Source of the DNA: Clostridioides difficile
GTDB taxonomy: Bacteria; Bacillota; Clostridia; Peptostreptococcales; Peptostreptococcaceae
Assembly: GCA_012955965.1 (NCBI GenBank)
Contig: JABBZI010000002.1
Span: 186,001-250,000, forward strand
DNA length: 64,000 nt
Direction: 5' to 3'
Under the pieces are notes generated by a model. That model saw nothing but the letters and a program-made list of their open reading frames with translations. It had not been told where the DNA came from and searched no databases. This document shows, in pieces, positions 26,342 to 34,889 of this stretch (position 1 is the first letter of the stretch; each line of letters opens with the position of its first letter). Position numbers and translations under genes: made by a program.

Positions 26342-29173
26342 CTAATTATTGACTACCTTTACTGATGCAGTTGTTTCTGTTATTACTTTATTTGAATTAT
26401 TGACATCAACTAGTTGTATTTTTACTTTATAAGTACCTTCTGTATTTCCAACTAGATAAACTGGTGTTGTTGCATCTTGCAATGAGAATCCTGCCATTGG
26501 TCCCCATCCTGTTTTTGCTATGTTAAACCAATTTTTATTGCTATCTTTGGCAATTAATTGTATTCCCTCTAAGCTATCTGAACCATCTACCTCTTTTATT
26601 TGTACTCTTACATTCTGATAATTATTTTTACCTTTTTTTAGTGCAATATCTACTGGTGCTCTATCTTCTATATTTTCAAATTTAGGTATACTACCATCTT
26701 GATTTTCATCTATCTTACTTTCTTTTGTTATATTATTAAGTTCACTCATAGTTATAGAAGCTTTACCCCAAGTAACAGTTTTTGAATCTTGTGATAGTGT
26801 GCAATCTCCAAATCCATTAACAATCACTTTATCTTTATCATAATTATCTGTTTGTATTGGAGTATATTCACTTATATTACAATTATCTGTTATAGTTAAT
26901 TTTGCATTAGTTTCGCTTACAACACCATCTGCTTCTACATATTCTACATTTACTCCATACCATCCATTTCCACTCGTTTCAAGATTTGAAGCTATAACTG
27001 ATGACCCATTTACTATTAGACCTGCTCCCTTATTATTATTCAAAGTTACATTATTTAATTTAATATTTTGTGACAAATAAATATGCATTCCTGATTTATT
27101 TAACCTATCAGAATCTAAACCTGTTACTTTTAGATTATTTATTTCTACATTATCTATTCTATCTAATGTCACTATATTTTCATATCCTGGTATAGTATCA
27201 GTAAATTCTACAGATTTTATTAACTCAGCATTATTAATACCATTTATAATTATTTTTTTATGTATAACAACTGGCTTTTTAATATTTATTTGTCCATCTA
27301 TTTGCCAAATTTGACCATCTTCTTGTAAATCGAGAGCTTTTTCTAATGTATCAGCATCAGTAATTTTTATCGTTTCAATTTTAACAGGTTCAGCCACTTT
27401 TACTATAATACTTGGTAGTGATACTCCTTCTGATAATTTATATCCATTTGATAAATTGGCCTTGAATACATATGTTCCTGGTGTTGTAGGACTGTACTCT
27501 GGCGTACTTTTCCATGTTACCCCTACTTTATTAGCTACTCCAGATACGGTTGCTGATAGCTCTTTGGGCAAGTTTAATCTACTTAATTCTGTTCCATTTT
27601 CTACATTTTGATTCTTTATTGAATCTTCAAGTGCTGTTATTGCTGTTATTAATTTGTCTTTTACAGATGAACCACCACTTGAACTTCCTCCACTTGATGA
27701 AGAACCTCCAGATGAACTTCCTCCTGGTTTAGTACCATCTATACTTGGAGTCTGAGAACCTTCCACTTTATCAGTTATTGTCCCTTCATTTTTTATATTA
27801 GTTCCTGCTGCATCATTTTTTATATTTGTTATTTTACCATTATTCTTAACTACAACATTACTAGAATTATTTTGTATCTCTACTTTTTCTATTTTTGCTC
27901 CACTTTCATTTATTATTGTTCCACCCTTACTGTCTTTAACTAATACTTTACTTATTGTACCTTTATTAACTATATCTGCATTTGGAGCAGTCACTACTAT
28001 AGTCCCTGTATATCTACCATTTAAATTTACAGAAATTGAATTATTAGTGTTCAATGATAAGTCATTTGATATAGCTCCTGATGGTTTAACATTTATAACA
28101 TCATTTGCATCAGCTTTAGCTAAAGCTGTTTTCAATTCTTCTAAAGTTTTAACTTCATATACTGTTGTAGATTGTGATTTTTTTATTTCAGAAAAAGCAC
28201 TTTCATTACCTGATCCACCAACCTGTGTGATTATTTTTAGACTTTTAGTATTCAATACTTTTTCTTGTTCTTTATTTAATTTGTTTCCTACTAAAACTAC
28301 TGGTGAATTATTTTTTGCTGCCAATGAACCTACTGCTAATGAGTCTATAAGGTCACCCTGCTTATTCATACCATCTTTTGTTACATATGCATTTTTCAAC
28401 TCTTTTGTTTCATATAAACCGCTTATAACTGCAGCATTAGTTTCATTTCTATCATTTCCTGATAATCTTTTAGGGCTCGGTAAAGTATTTTTTGTTGCTT
28501 CTGAAATTGACTTTACACCACCAATTACATAAGATGTTTTTATGCCTTTTTCTTTTATAAATTGACTTGATAATTTTATACCTTCATTCGGACTAGAAAG
28601 TATTATTGGCATTTTATTTTGAGCTGCTGCTGCTCCCACACTTACTGCATCAGCTAAACCTTTTTCCCCATTAACTACAACTATTTTTGAAATATTACTG
28701 GCTGTTTTTCTTCCAAGAGATTCATCTAATTTTTTAGCTATTTCTAAAGAAGTTTGATATCTATCATTTCCAGATATTCTCTCTGTATCAACTTTTAGAG
28801 ATTTTAATTGGGATTCTACTTCTGAACCCAAAGTTTTTACTCCACCTATCAAATATACTTTTTCTGCTTTTAACCTTGTTATTTCAGCCTTAGTTCTATC
28901 ATCTAATTTATTATTTTGTGTTAAAAGAATTGGTGCATTTTTAGAACTTGCAAAAGGAGTTGCAGTCAACGCATCTACTATAGTATTATCATTTACTAAT
29001 ATTACGTTTTTTGATGTATCCCATCCTTTTTTACTTATTTGTATAGCAGTTTCCCATCTACCAGAACCTTTAAGTGTATCACTGTTTGTTTGAGCATTTG
29101 ATGTGATTGCTGTTAAACTACTAACTACTAATGATATAGTAAGAATTGCTGCTATCCTTTTTGGTATTTTCAT
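26342..29173 (-). CDS. CWB2-type S-layer/cell wall protein with Ig-like and beta-helix regions
   Basis: A secreted, wall-attached protein of 943 residues. The signal peptide (about 1-27) precedes three CWB2 repeats (about 35-125, 130-225, 235-330), recognisable by the LSGNDRYQTS-like and VYLIGGVKTL-like motifs; in C. difficile they bind the anionic polymer PSII. Residues about 340-470 form a repetitive Asn/Ile-rich strand region, and a Gly/Ser linker follows (about 480-500). Next come an Ig-like domain (about 510-595; WKSTPEYSPTTPGTYVF), a right-handed beta-helix-like region (about 610-790; VEINNLKVTGL, NIKLNNVTLNNNKGAGLIV) and a C-terminal beta-rich domain (about 830-943). AGGGGGA precedes the ATG. 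It interrupts the usual iscU-mnmA neighbourhood. Ligand or enzymatic role is unknown; I see no catalytic signature. Confidence 0.88.
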   Translation of the reverse strand: MKIPKRIAAILTISLVVSSLTAITSNAQTNSDTLKGSGRWETAIQISKKGWDTSKNVILVNDNTIVDALTATPFASSKNAPILLTQNNKLDDRTKAEITRLKAEKVYLIGGVKTLGSEVESQLKSLKVDTERISGNDRYQTSLEIAKKLDESLGRKTASNISKIVVVNGEKGLADAVSVGAAAAQNKMPIILSSPNEGIKLSSQFIKEKGIKTSYVIGGVKSISEATKNTLPSPKRLSGNDRNETNAAVISGLYETKELKNAYVTKDGMNKQGDLIDSLAVGSLAAKNNSPVVLVGNKLNKEQEKVLNTKSLKIITQVGGSGNESAFSEIKKSQSTTVYEVKTLEELKTALAKADANDVINVKPSGAISNDLSLNTNNSISVNLNGRYTGTIVVTAPNADIVNKGTISKVLVKDSKGGTIINESGAKIEKVEIQNNSSNVVVKNNGKITNIKNDAAGTNIKNEGTITDKVEGSQTPSIDGTKPGGSSSGGSSSSGGSSSGGSSVKDKLITAITALEDSIKNQNVENGTELSRLNLPKELSATVSGVANKVGVTWKSTPEYSPTTPGTYVFKANLSNGYKLSEGVSLPSIIVKVAEPVKIETIKITDADTLEKALDLQEDGQIWQIDGQINIKKPVVIHKKIIINGINNAELIKSVEFTDTIPGYENIVTLDRIDNVEINNLKVTGLDSDRLNKSGMHIYLSQNIKLNNVTLNNNKGAGLIVNGSSVIASNLETSGNGWYGVNVEYVEADGVVSETNAKLTITDNCNISEYTPIQTDNYDKDKVIVNGFGDCTLSQDSKTVTWGKASITMSELNNITKESKIDENQDGSIPKFENIEDRAPVDIALKKGKNNYQNVRVQIKEVDGSDSLEGIQLIAKDSNKNWFNIAKTGWGPMAGFSLQDATTPVYLVGNTEGTYKVKIQLVDVNNSNKVITETTASVKVVNN

Positions 29174-29495
29174 AATTTTTCCCCCTAATAGTATTTTTTA
29201 TTTGAAATGTGCCTTTTTCACGAAAATAGCATTTTTAAATAAATTTTTTGGAAATATATTTATATATGAAATACCTCTAAACAATTGATTTACTGGGATT
29301 TATGATATTATTATTGTTTAGATATTATAGAAGTGTATATTTTTTATTATTAAACTAATTTATAAAACGGGTTAAAACAAGGAATTTGCGCAATAAAAAA
29401 TAGCCATTTTCGTGAAAACGGCTATTTTTTCTTACTATATCATTATACACTTTTTTAAAAGCGTTTTAAACTCATTTTTGGAAAATTATTCCTTT
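29174..29495. other. Gap between the cell wall protein gene and iscU
   Basis: Contains the iscU terminator (29395-29430) and the 5' leader of the cell wall protein gene. That leader holds a second hairpin-like sequence closely resembling the terminator (29211-29236). A weak promoter (TTGTTT near 29281-29286, A+T-rich -10) may drive the cell wall gene. No coding frame is seen. Confidence 0.5.
29395..29430 (-). terminator. Terminator of the iscR-iscS-iscU transcript
   Basis: AAAAAATAGCC pairs with GGCTATTTTTT, and the interior (GTTTTCAC...GAAAAT) pairs further. It lies about 65 bp after the iscU stop. The T-tract is on both sides. Confidence 0.8.
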
Positions 29496-29936
29496 TTATT
29501 CTTCTTCCTCTACATCATGGTCATGAGCATCGTCTATAACATACCCATCCAATTCTGGTATATGGATATTGTTCTTTTGAGCATAATCTATAAGTGCTGC
29601 TTTTACAGCTTGTTCTGCTAGAACTGAACAGTGCATCTTTACTGGTGGCAAACCATCTAATGCTTCAGCAACAGCTTTATTTGTAAGTTCTAATGCATCT
29701 TTTATAGTTCTACCTTTTATCATTTCAGTTGCCATAGAAGAACTTGCTATAGCTGAACCACAGCCGAATGTTTTAAACTTAACATCCTTTATTACATCTC
29801 CTTCTATGTCTAAAAATATCTTCATTATATCTCCACAAGTAGGGTTTCCAACTTCACCTACACCACTTGCATTATCAATTTCTCCCATATTTCTTGGATT
29901 CATAAAATGTTCCATAACTTTATCACTATATTGCAT
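29496..29936 (-). CDS. iscU: Iron-sulfur cluster scaffold protein IscU (NifU-like)
   Basis: Scaffold on which IscS-derived sulfur and iron are assembled into Fe-S clusters; 146 residues. The three cluster cysteines are present: Cys34 (GNPTCGD), Cys59 (FGCGSAIASSS) and Cys103 (KMHCSVLAE). Asp36, which helps cluster release in the family, is also present. The C terminus carries an unusual His/Asp/Glu tail (HDHDVEEEE) that could bind metal. It follows iscS by 53 bp and ends the isc transcript. Confidence 0.95.
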   Translation of the reverse strand: MQYSDKVMEHFMNPRNMGEIDNASGVGEVGNPTCGDIMKIFLDIEGDVIKDVKFKTFGCGSAIASSSMATEMIKGRTIKDALELTNKAVAEALDGLPPVKMHCSVLAEQAVKAALIDYAQKNNIHIPELDGYVIDDAHDHDVEEEE

Positions 29937-29989
29937 TATTTTTTCCTCCTACTCAATTTATGTCTATTTTTTATGTTTTATCTCTCTGT

Positions 29990-31183
29990 CTATTTTACTA
30001 AGCCTTGTTTCTTTGCATCATCATAAAGTGGTGACATACTTCTAAGTCTCTCTATAACATTTGGTAAATTTTCTAATATATAATCTATATCATCATCGGT
30101 TGTAAAATCTCCAACTGTAAGTCTTAATGAACCATGTGCTATTTCATGTGGTAAACCTATTGCAAGAAGCACATGTGAAGGGTCTAATGAACCAGAAGTA
30201 CAAGCAGAACCACTTGAACCAGCAATTCCTAGCATATCTAATAATAAAAGTATTCCTTCCCCTTCTATAAATTGGAATGCAAAGTTTGCATTTCCTGGAA
30301 GTCTATTTTCTAAACTACCATTTATTCTTGTATAAGGTATTCTTTCTAACACACCATCTATTAGTTTATTTCTAAGACGAGTTAAAGTCTCTACATGATT
30401 TTGCATATTTGCTTTAGCTAATTCTGCGGCTTTCCCATATCCAACTATTGCAGGTATATTTTCTGTACCAGCTCTCTTACTTTTTTCTTGTGCTCCACCA
30501 TGAACAAAGTTATGAAGTCTTACACCTTTTCTTATGTATAAAGCTCCTACACCCTTTGGTCCATATATTTTATGTGAAGACATACTCATTAAGTCTATCC
30601 CTAGTTCTTTAACATCTACTGGAATATTACCTGTAGCTTGTACTGCATCAGTATGGAATAATATCTTGTGTTTTTTAGCTATCTCAGATATTTCTTTAAT
30701 AGGTTGTATAGTTCCTATTTCATTATTTGCAAACATTATACTTATAAGTATAGTAGTATCTTTTATCGAATCTTCTAATTCCTTTAAATCTACTTTTCCT
30801 TCACTATCAACATCCAAATAAGTTATTTCAAATCCGTGATGTTTTGCTAAGTATTCACATGTATGAAGTATCGCATGGTGTTCTATCTTTGAAGTTATTA
30901 TATGATTGCCTTTATTTTTATTAGCATAAGCTACACCTTCTAATGTCCAGTTGTCACTTTCTGAACCACCAGCTGTAAAATACACTTCACTAGGTTCAGC
31001 GTTTATAAGGTCTGCTACTTGTTCTCTTGCTTTATCTAATGCATCTTTTGCTTCTCTTCCGAATGTGTGAAAACTAGATGCATTACCAAAATAATCTGTT
31101 AAGTATGGCATCATTGCATCTAATACTTCTTTTTTAACAGGTGTTGTTGCAGAATAATCCATATACAATCTTCTTTTTTCCAT
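29990..31183 (-). CDS. iscS: Cysteine desulfurase IscS (NifS family)
   Basis: PLP-dependent enzyme that takes sulfur from cysteine for Fe-S clusters and thio-modified tRNA. It has 397 residues from the ATG at 31183. GGAG lies 9 nt upstream of this ATG and overlaps the TTG that would begin the longest frame. MDYSATTPV at the N terminus, TAGGSESDN, HTDAVQATG, the PLP lysine Lys205 in SSHKIYGPKG, and the sulfur-carrying Cys328 in GSACTSG are all present. The gene sits between iscR and iscU. Confidence 0.96.
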   Translation of the reverse strand: MEKRRLYMDYSATTPVKKEVLDAMMPYLTDYFGNASSFHTFGREAKDALDKAREQVADLINAEPSEVYFTAGGSESDNWTLEGVAYANKNKGNHIITSKIEHHAILHTCEYLAKHHGFEITYLDVDSEGKVDLKELEDSIKDTTILISIMFANNEIGTIQPIKEISEIAKKHKILFHTDAVQATGNIPVDVKELGIDLMSMSSHKIYGPKGVGALYIRKGVRLHNFVHGGAQEKSKRAGTENIPAIVGYGKAAELAKANMQNHVETLTRLRNKLIDGVLERIPYTRINGSLENRLPGNANFAFQFIEGEGILLLLDMLGIAGSSGSACTSGSLDPSHVLLAIGLPHEIAHGSLRLTVGDFTTDDDIDYILENLPNVIERLRSMSPLYDDAKKQGLVK

Positions 31184-31200
31184 TACATTCATCTCCAAAT

Positions 31201-31647
31201 CTATTTTTTAATATTTGTTATATCATTTTCTAATTTATTTTTGTTATAGTCATTTATCATATCTTTTAGAGTAATTGAATCTATAACATCTTCTATACCC
31301 TTTTTCATCTTTTCCCAAACTATTTTTGTTACACACATGTTTGAGTTTTCACATACATCTTCATCTAGTACACAGTCAGATAATGCAACTGGTCCTTCTA
31401 ATACTACAAGTATATCACCTACTGTTATGTCTTCAGCGTTCTTTGAAAGTAAATAACCTCCTTGAGCACCTCTTACACTTTTTACTAGACCTGATTTTTT
31501 TAAAGATGAAAATATTTGTTCTAAGTACTGATCTGATATTTTCTGTTTCTTAGCAATAAATTTTAATGATACTGGTCCATTATCTTGATTTAATGCTAAT
31601 TCAAACATTGCTTTTAATCCATATCTACCTTTAGTAGACAACTTCAT
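31201..31647 (-). CDS. iscR: Rrf2-family regulator IscR
   Basis: Winged-helix regulator of Fe-S cluster biogenesis, 148 residues. It opens MKLSTKGRYGLKAMFELA, has the recognition segment KISDQYLEQIFSSLKKSGLVKSVRG, and carries the three cysteines that bind a [2Fe-2S] cluster: Cys92, Cys99 and Cys105. It starts the iscR-iscS-iscU operon (17 bp before iscS). A dyad overlapping its promoter suggests self-control. Related Rrf2 proteins such as CymR lack this cysteine set, so IscR is preferred. Confidence 0.92.
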   Translation of the reverse strand: MKLSTKGRYGLKAMFELALNQDNGPVSLKFIAKKQKISDQYLEQIFSSLKKSGLVKSVRGAQGGYLLSKNAEDITVGDILVVLEGPVALSDCVLDEDVCENSNMCVTKIVWEKMKKGIEDVIDSITLKDMINDYNKNKLENDITNIKK

Positions 31648-31686
31648 ATATTATCACCTCTATATAGAAATCTAATTCATACTGAT

Positions 31687-31739
31687 TTAGTAGGAATTAC
31701 TTTCAACATCATTTTATTATACCCTACTAATTTTGTCAA
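31687..31739 (-). promoter_or_regulatory. isc promoter with overlapping dyad operator
   Basis: On the minus strand TTGACA (31734-31739) and TAAAAT (31711-31716) are separated by 17 bp. An inverted repeat, TTAGTAGG at 31687-31694 and CCTACTAA at 31723-31730 as read on the plus strand, brackets the -10. Binding by IscR is inferred from position. Confidence 0.6.
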
Positions 31740-31756
31740 GATTAATTTGAAATTTT

Positions 31757-32527
31757 TTATTTTGAATAAATTCCCCATTTTCCAATGTTCTCAAATCCTA
31801 GTTTTTTATATATCTTTCCAGCTTCTTCATTATCATAAAACAAACAAGGTATTTTATTTTCTCTTAGGAGTTCTGAGCATAGTTTAATAAGGCACTTTGT
31901 AGCAAGTCCTTTGGCTCTATACTTTGGATGTGTACCTACTCCAATTATCATTGCATGAGTTTTATTTTCTGAAGTACTCTTTGCCATTGATACTACTTCT
32001 TTGTTAACCTCTATACAATACCCTCTACCTGTCCTCAATCCATTTTTTAAATTATCTAAAGTAGTACTGTGAAACTCATCTATCAAATCATAAAGTCTTA
32101 CTGTCTTTTTTAAATTACCAAGCCTAATTCTTTTAATCTTTTCATTACAATTATTATCTACCAAAAATTTTCTAGTTTGAAGTTTACAAAAATCAACTAT
32201 CTTTAAATTATTAAGCCCTAATCTTTTAGCTAATGCATTCACAGCACATATTTTCCCAGAGATTTCTTCATAATTGGTATTACAAAGTAGATTATAAAAA
32301 CCTTCAACATCATATTCTCCATCAGAATAAAACATCATAAACTCAAAATATTTAAGTAATATTGCTCTTATTTCGCCCTTTTCATCTATATCTGCCCATA
32401 TATTTAAAAAATTATGCCCATATCCATACCTTTCAATGTCCCCTATTATAAACAAATTGTACTCAGGTTCTCTTTTTAAGTATTTCATAACTCTACTATG
32501 ATAAGTTGAATTAAGTCTTATAATCAT
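31757..32527 (-). CDS. GNAT-family N-acetyltransferase
   Basis: A 256-residue protein with a helical N-terminal half and a C-terminal GNAT domain. The acetyl-CoA loop is VGTHPKYRAKGLATKCL (about 195-211), followed by FYDNEEAGKIYKKLGFENIG, the usual last GNAT strand-helix. The N-terminal half (YLKREPEYNLFIIGDIERYG) is found in a group of uncharacterised clostridial acetyltransferases. The substrate is unknown. It lies 30 bp after rarA and may be transcribed with it. Confidence 0.82.
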   Translation of the reverse strand: MIIRLNSTYHSRVMKYLKREPEYNLFIIGDIERYGYGHNFLNIWADIDEKGEIRAILLKYFEFMMFYSDGEYDVEGFYNLLCNTNYEEISGKICAVNALAKRLGLNNLKIVDFCKLQTRKFLVDNNCNEKIKRIRLGNLKKTVRLYDLIDEFHSTTLDNLKNGLRTGRGYCIEVNKEVVSMAKSTSENKTHAMIIGVGTHPKYRAKGLATKCLIKLCSELLRENKIPCLFYDNEEAGKIYKKLGFENIGKWGIYSK

Positions 32528-32557
32528 AATATCTACCCCCGATACATAAAGTTCAGT

Positions 32558-33823
32558 TTAAAAATCACTTTCTAGATATTCTAAATATTTCTTTATATTT
32601 TTTTCAGTTTTATTTTCTTGTGGTATGTAATAGATACTATCTTTTATGCTATCTGGTAAATACTGTTGCTTTACATAATGATTTTTAAAGTTATGAGGAT
32701 ATTTGTATCCACATCCTCTACCTATATCTTTAGAACCAGAATAATGGGCGTCTTTTATACTATTTGGTATGTCTTTAACAAACTCTTTATCCAATTCATC
32801 CATAGCATTCATTATTGCCATACATGCAGAATTAGATTTTGGAGATGTAGCCAAAAGAATAGTAGCTTCTGCCAGTGGTATTTTTGCTTCTGGAAATCCA
32901 AGTTGCATAGCTGAATCTACACATGCCTTTACAATCATAATAGCATTTGGATAAGCTAGACCTATATCTTCACTAGCTATTACCAAAAGCCTTCTACATA
33001 TACTTATCAAATCCCCACCTTTTATAAGTCTTGCTAGATAATGTATAGATGCTTGTGGGTCACTTCCTCTTATAGATTTTTGGAATGCACTTAAAATGTC
33101 ATAATGACTATCGCCATTTTTATCATAATTTATAATCTTATTAAATGTAGATGACTTTATTACATCTGAATCTATATGAGTTATATTATCTTTATTTGGT
33201 TTAGTTGAATAAACTACCATTTCCAAAATATTCAAAGCTCTTCTCATATCTCCATCAGAAAGAATAGCTATATCTTCAATCGCATCTTTATTACAATCAA
33301 TATCCATATAACTATCTTCATTTAATACTTCAATAGCTCTTTCTAGACCCTTTTCTATATCAAACTTCTCCAAAGGTTTAAATTCAAACACAGTAGACCT
33401 ACTTAAAAGGGCTTTATATACATAATGGTATGGATTTTCTGTAGTACTAGCAATTAAGGTTATGCTGCCATTTTCCATAAATTCTAATATTGATTGTTGT
33501 TGTTTTTTATTAAAACTTTGTATTTCATCTATATATAACAAAACTCCATTTATATTATTTATACTTCCAAGTTCTGATATCACCTTTTTTATATCTTCTA
33601 GAGATGAATTTGTAGCATTTATTTTATAGAAATTTTTATTGCTTTTTTCTGCTATTATCTCTGCTACCGTGGTTTTACCAACACCTGGAGGCCCAAAAAA
33701 TATCATATTTGGTAAAAAATTAGATTGTAATATCTTAGACAATATTTTGCCATTACCTATTATATGACTTTGACCTATTACATCATTCATTGTTTTTGGT
33801 CTTATTCTATCTGCTAAAGGCAT
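32558..33823 (-). CDS. rarA: Replication-associated recombination protein RarA (MgsA)
   Basis: AAA+ ATPase of 421 residues acting at stalled replication forks. Walker A GPPGVGKT (residues 44-51), Walker B LLYIDEIQ (about 95-102), sensor and arginine-finger region ALLSRSTVFEF, and the C-terminal tetramerisation domain with RGSDPQASIHYLARLI and PSNAT-like stretches (ACMAIMNAMDELDKE) all match. It opens MPLADRIRPKTMNDVIGQ, typical of RarA. GGAGTGAG precedes the ATG. Confidence 0.95.
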   Translation of the reverse strand: MPLADRIRPKTMNDVIGQSHIIGNGKILSKILQSNFLPNMIFFGPPGVGKTTVAEIIAEKSNKNFYKINATNSSLEDIKKVISELGSINNINGVLLYIDEIQSFNKKQQQSILEFMENGSITLIASTTENPYHYVYKALLSRSTVFEFKPLEKFDIEKGLERAIEVLNEDSYMDIDCNKDAIEDIAILSDGDMRRALNILEMVVYSTKPNKDNITHIDSDVIKSSTFNKIINYDKNGDSHYDILSAFQKSIRGSDPQASIHYLARLIKGGDLISICRRLLVIASEDIGLAYPNAIMIVKACVDSAMQLGFPEAKIPLAEATILLATSPKSNSACMAIMNAMDELDKEFVKDIPNSIKDAHYSGSKDIGRGCGYKYPHNFKNHYVKQQYLPDSIKDSIYYIPQENKTEKNIKKYLEYLESDF

Positions 33824-33880
33824 ATTCTCACTCCTTTTTTTATTAAAATACTTACTCTATAATTATTTCAATAATTCGTC

Positions 33881-33916
33881 TAAAAAAGGTATCTATTTGA
33901 AATAGATACCTTTTCT
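33881..33916 (-). terminator. Terminator of codY
   Basis: AAAAGGTATCTATT pairs with its complement across a 3-nt loop. In the minus-strand RNA it runs into TTTTTT, 24 bp past the codY stop. Confidence 0.85.
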
Positions 33917-33939
33917 AATCTTAATCTATAAAATATAGA

Positions 33940-34725
33940 TTATTGATTGTTTTTTAATTTTTTTAATTCATCTGTAAGTTTATCATTAAGTATTCTTATA
34001 TGAGTACCCTTCATACCTAATGATCTTGATTCTATCACACCTGCACTCTCAAATTTTCTAAGTGCATTTACTATTACTGATCTAGTTATACCAACTCTAT
34101 CAGCTATCTTACTTGCAACAAGTAAACCTTCTTTACCATCTAATTCGGCAAAAATATGCTCAACTGCTTCAAGTTCGGAGTAGGACAGAGTGCCTATTGC
34201 CATTTGAACTACAGCTTTCTTTCTCATTTCTTCTTCTAATTCTTCACCAATTGCTCTTAATATTTCAAGACCAACAACAGTTGCACTGTATTCAGCTATT
34301 ACTAAATCATCATCATTAAATGAAGCTGAATATCTTGAAAGCACTAATGTTCCAAGTCTTTGACCACTACCTAAAATTGGTACTACTGTAGTATATTTTT
34401 GTAATCTTCCATGCTCTTCTGGAAAAATTTCCAATATTTTTTCGCCATTTAAATTTTCCAATGTCTCATCAATCTTTAACACATTTTGAGTATATTCATC
34501 TGAAAATTTCTTTTGTTTAGTGTACTCATCTTCTATAACTGAACTGTCTTGAGCATCATTTAAATGAAGACCTAGTACTTTTCCTTTTGCACTTACTACA
34601 TAAACATTAGAATTTAAAACGTCTCCTAATGCTCCGGCCAGTAAATCAAAAGAGACACTACTTCCACCACTTGTTTGTAATGTTTTATTTATTTTCCTTG
34701 TTTTTTGTAACACTTCACTTGCCAT
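33940..34725 (-). CDS. codY: Global nutritional regulator CodY
   Basis: GTP- and branched-chain-amino-acid-sensing repressor, 261 residues. The N-terminal GAF-like domain (about 1-155), with [22 protein letters not shown] and [15 protein letters not shown], binds isoleucine, leucine and valine. The C-terminal winged helix with [21 protein letters not shown] (about 205-225) is nearly invariant in the family. GAGGAGATG precedes the ATG. It follows topA, the conserved dprA-topA-codY order. In C. difficile CodY represses toxin and nutrient-uptake genes; candidate target sites lie upstream of the brnQ genes in this window. Confidence 0.97.
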   Translation of the reverse strand: MASEVLQKTRKINKTLQTSGGSSVSFDLLAGALGDVLNSNVYVVSAKGKVLGLHLNDAQDSSVIEDEYTKQKKFSDEYTQNVLKIDETLENLNGEKILEIFPEEHGRLQKYTTVVPILGSGQRLGTLVLSRYSASFNDDDLVIAEYSATVVGLEILRAIGEELEEEMRKKAVVQMAIGTLSYSELEAVEHIFAELDGKEGLLVASKIADRVGITRSVIVNALRKFESAGVIESRSLGMKGTHIRILNDKLTDELKKLKNNQ

Positions 34726-34889
34726 TTAATCATCTCCTCATGAAATTTAGGCCTTTTAATAACCTTTTATATTTTCTAATATTATTTTCATTTTTAATGA
34801 AAATTTATTTTTATATTAGTTGTTTACACTTGAAAGATTATCACAGATTCGAACCTTTTTCAAGAGAATTATGTGATTTTTTTCAATTT

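Noticed and set aside
27654-27735. Gly/Ser repeat in the cell wall protein as a phase-variable tract
   Set aside because: The codons are mixed and the units imperfect, so frame-shifting slippage is unlikely; it reads as an ordinary flexible linker.
28047-28532. Open frame antisense to the CWB2 cell wall protein gene
   Set aside because: Shadow of the repeat region; no start signals and no recognisable domain.
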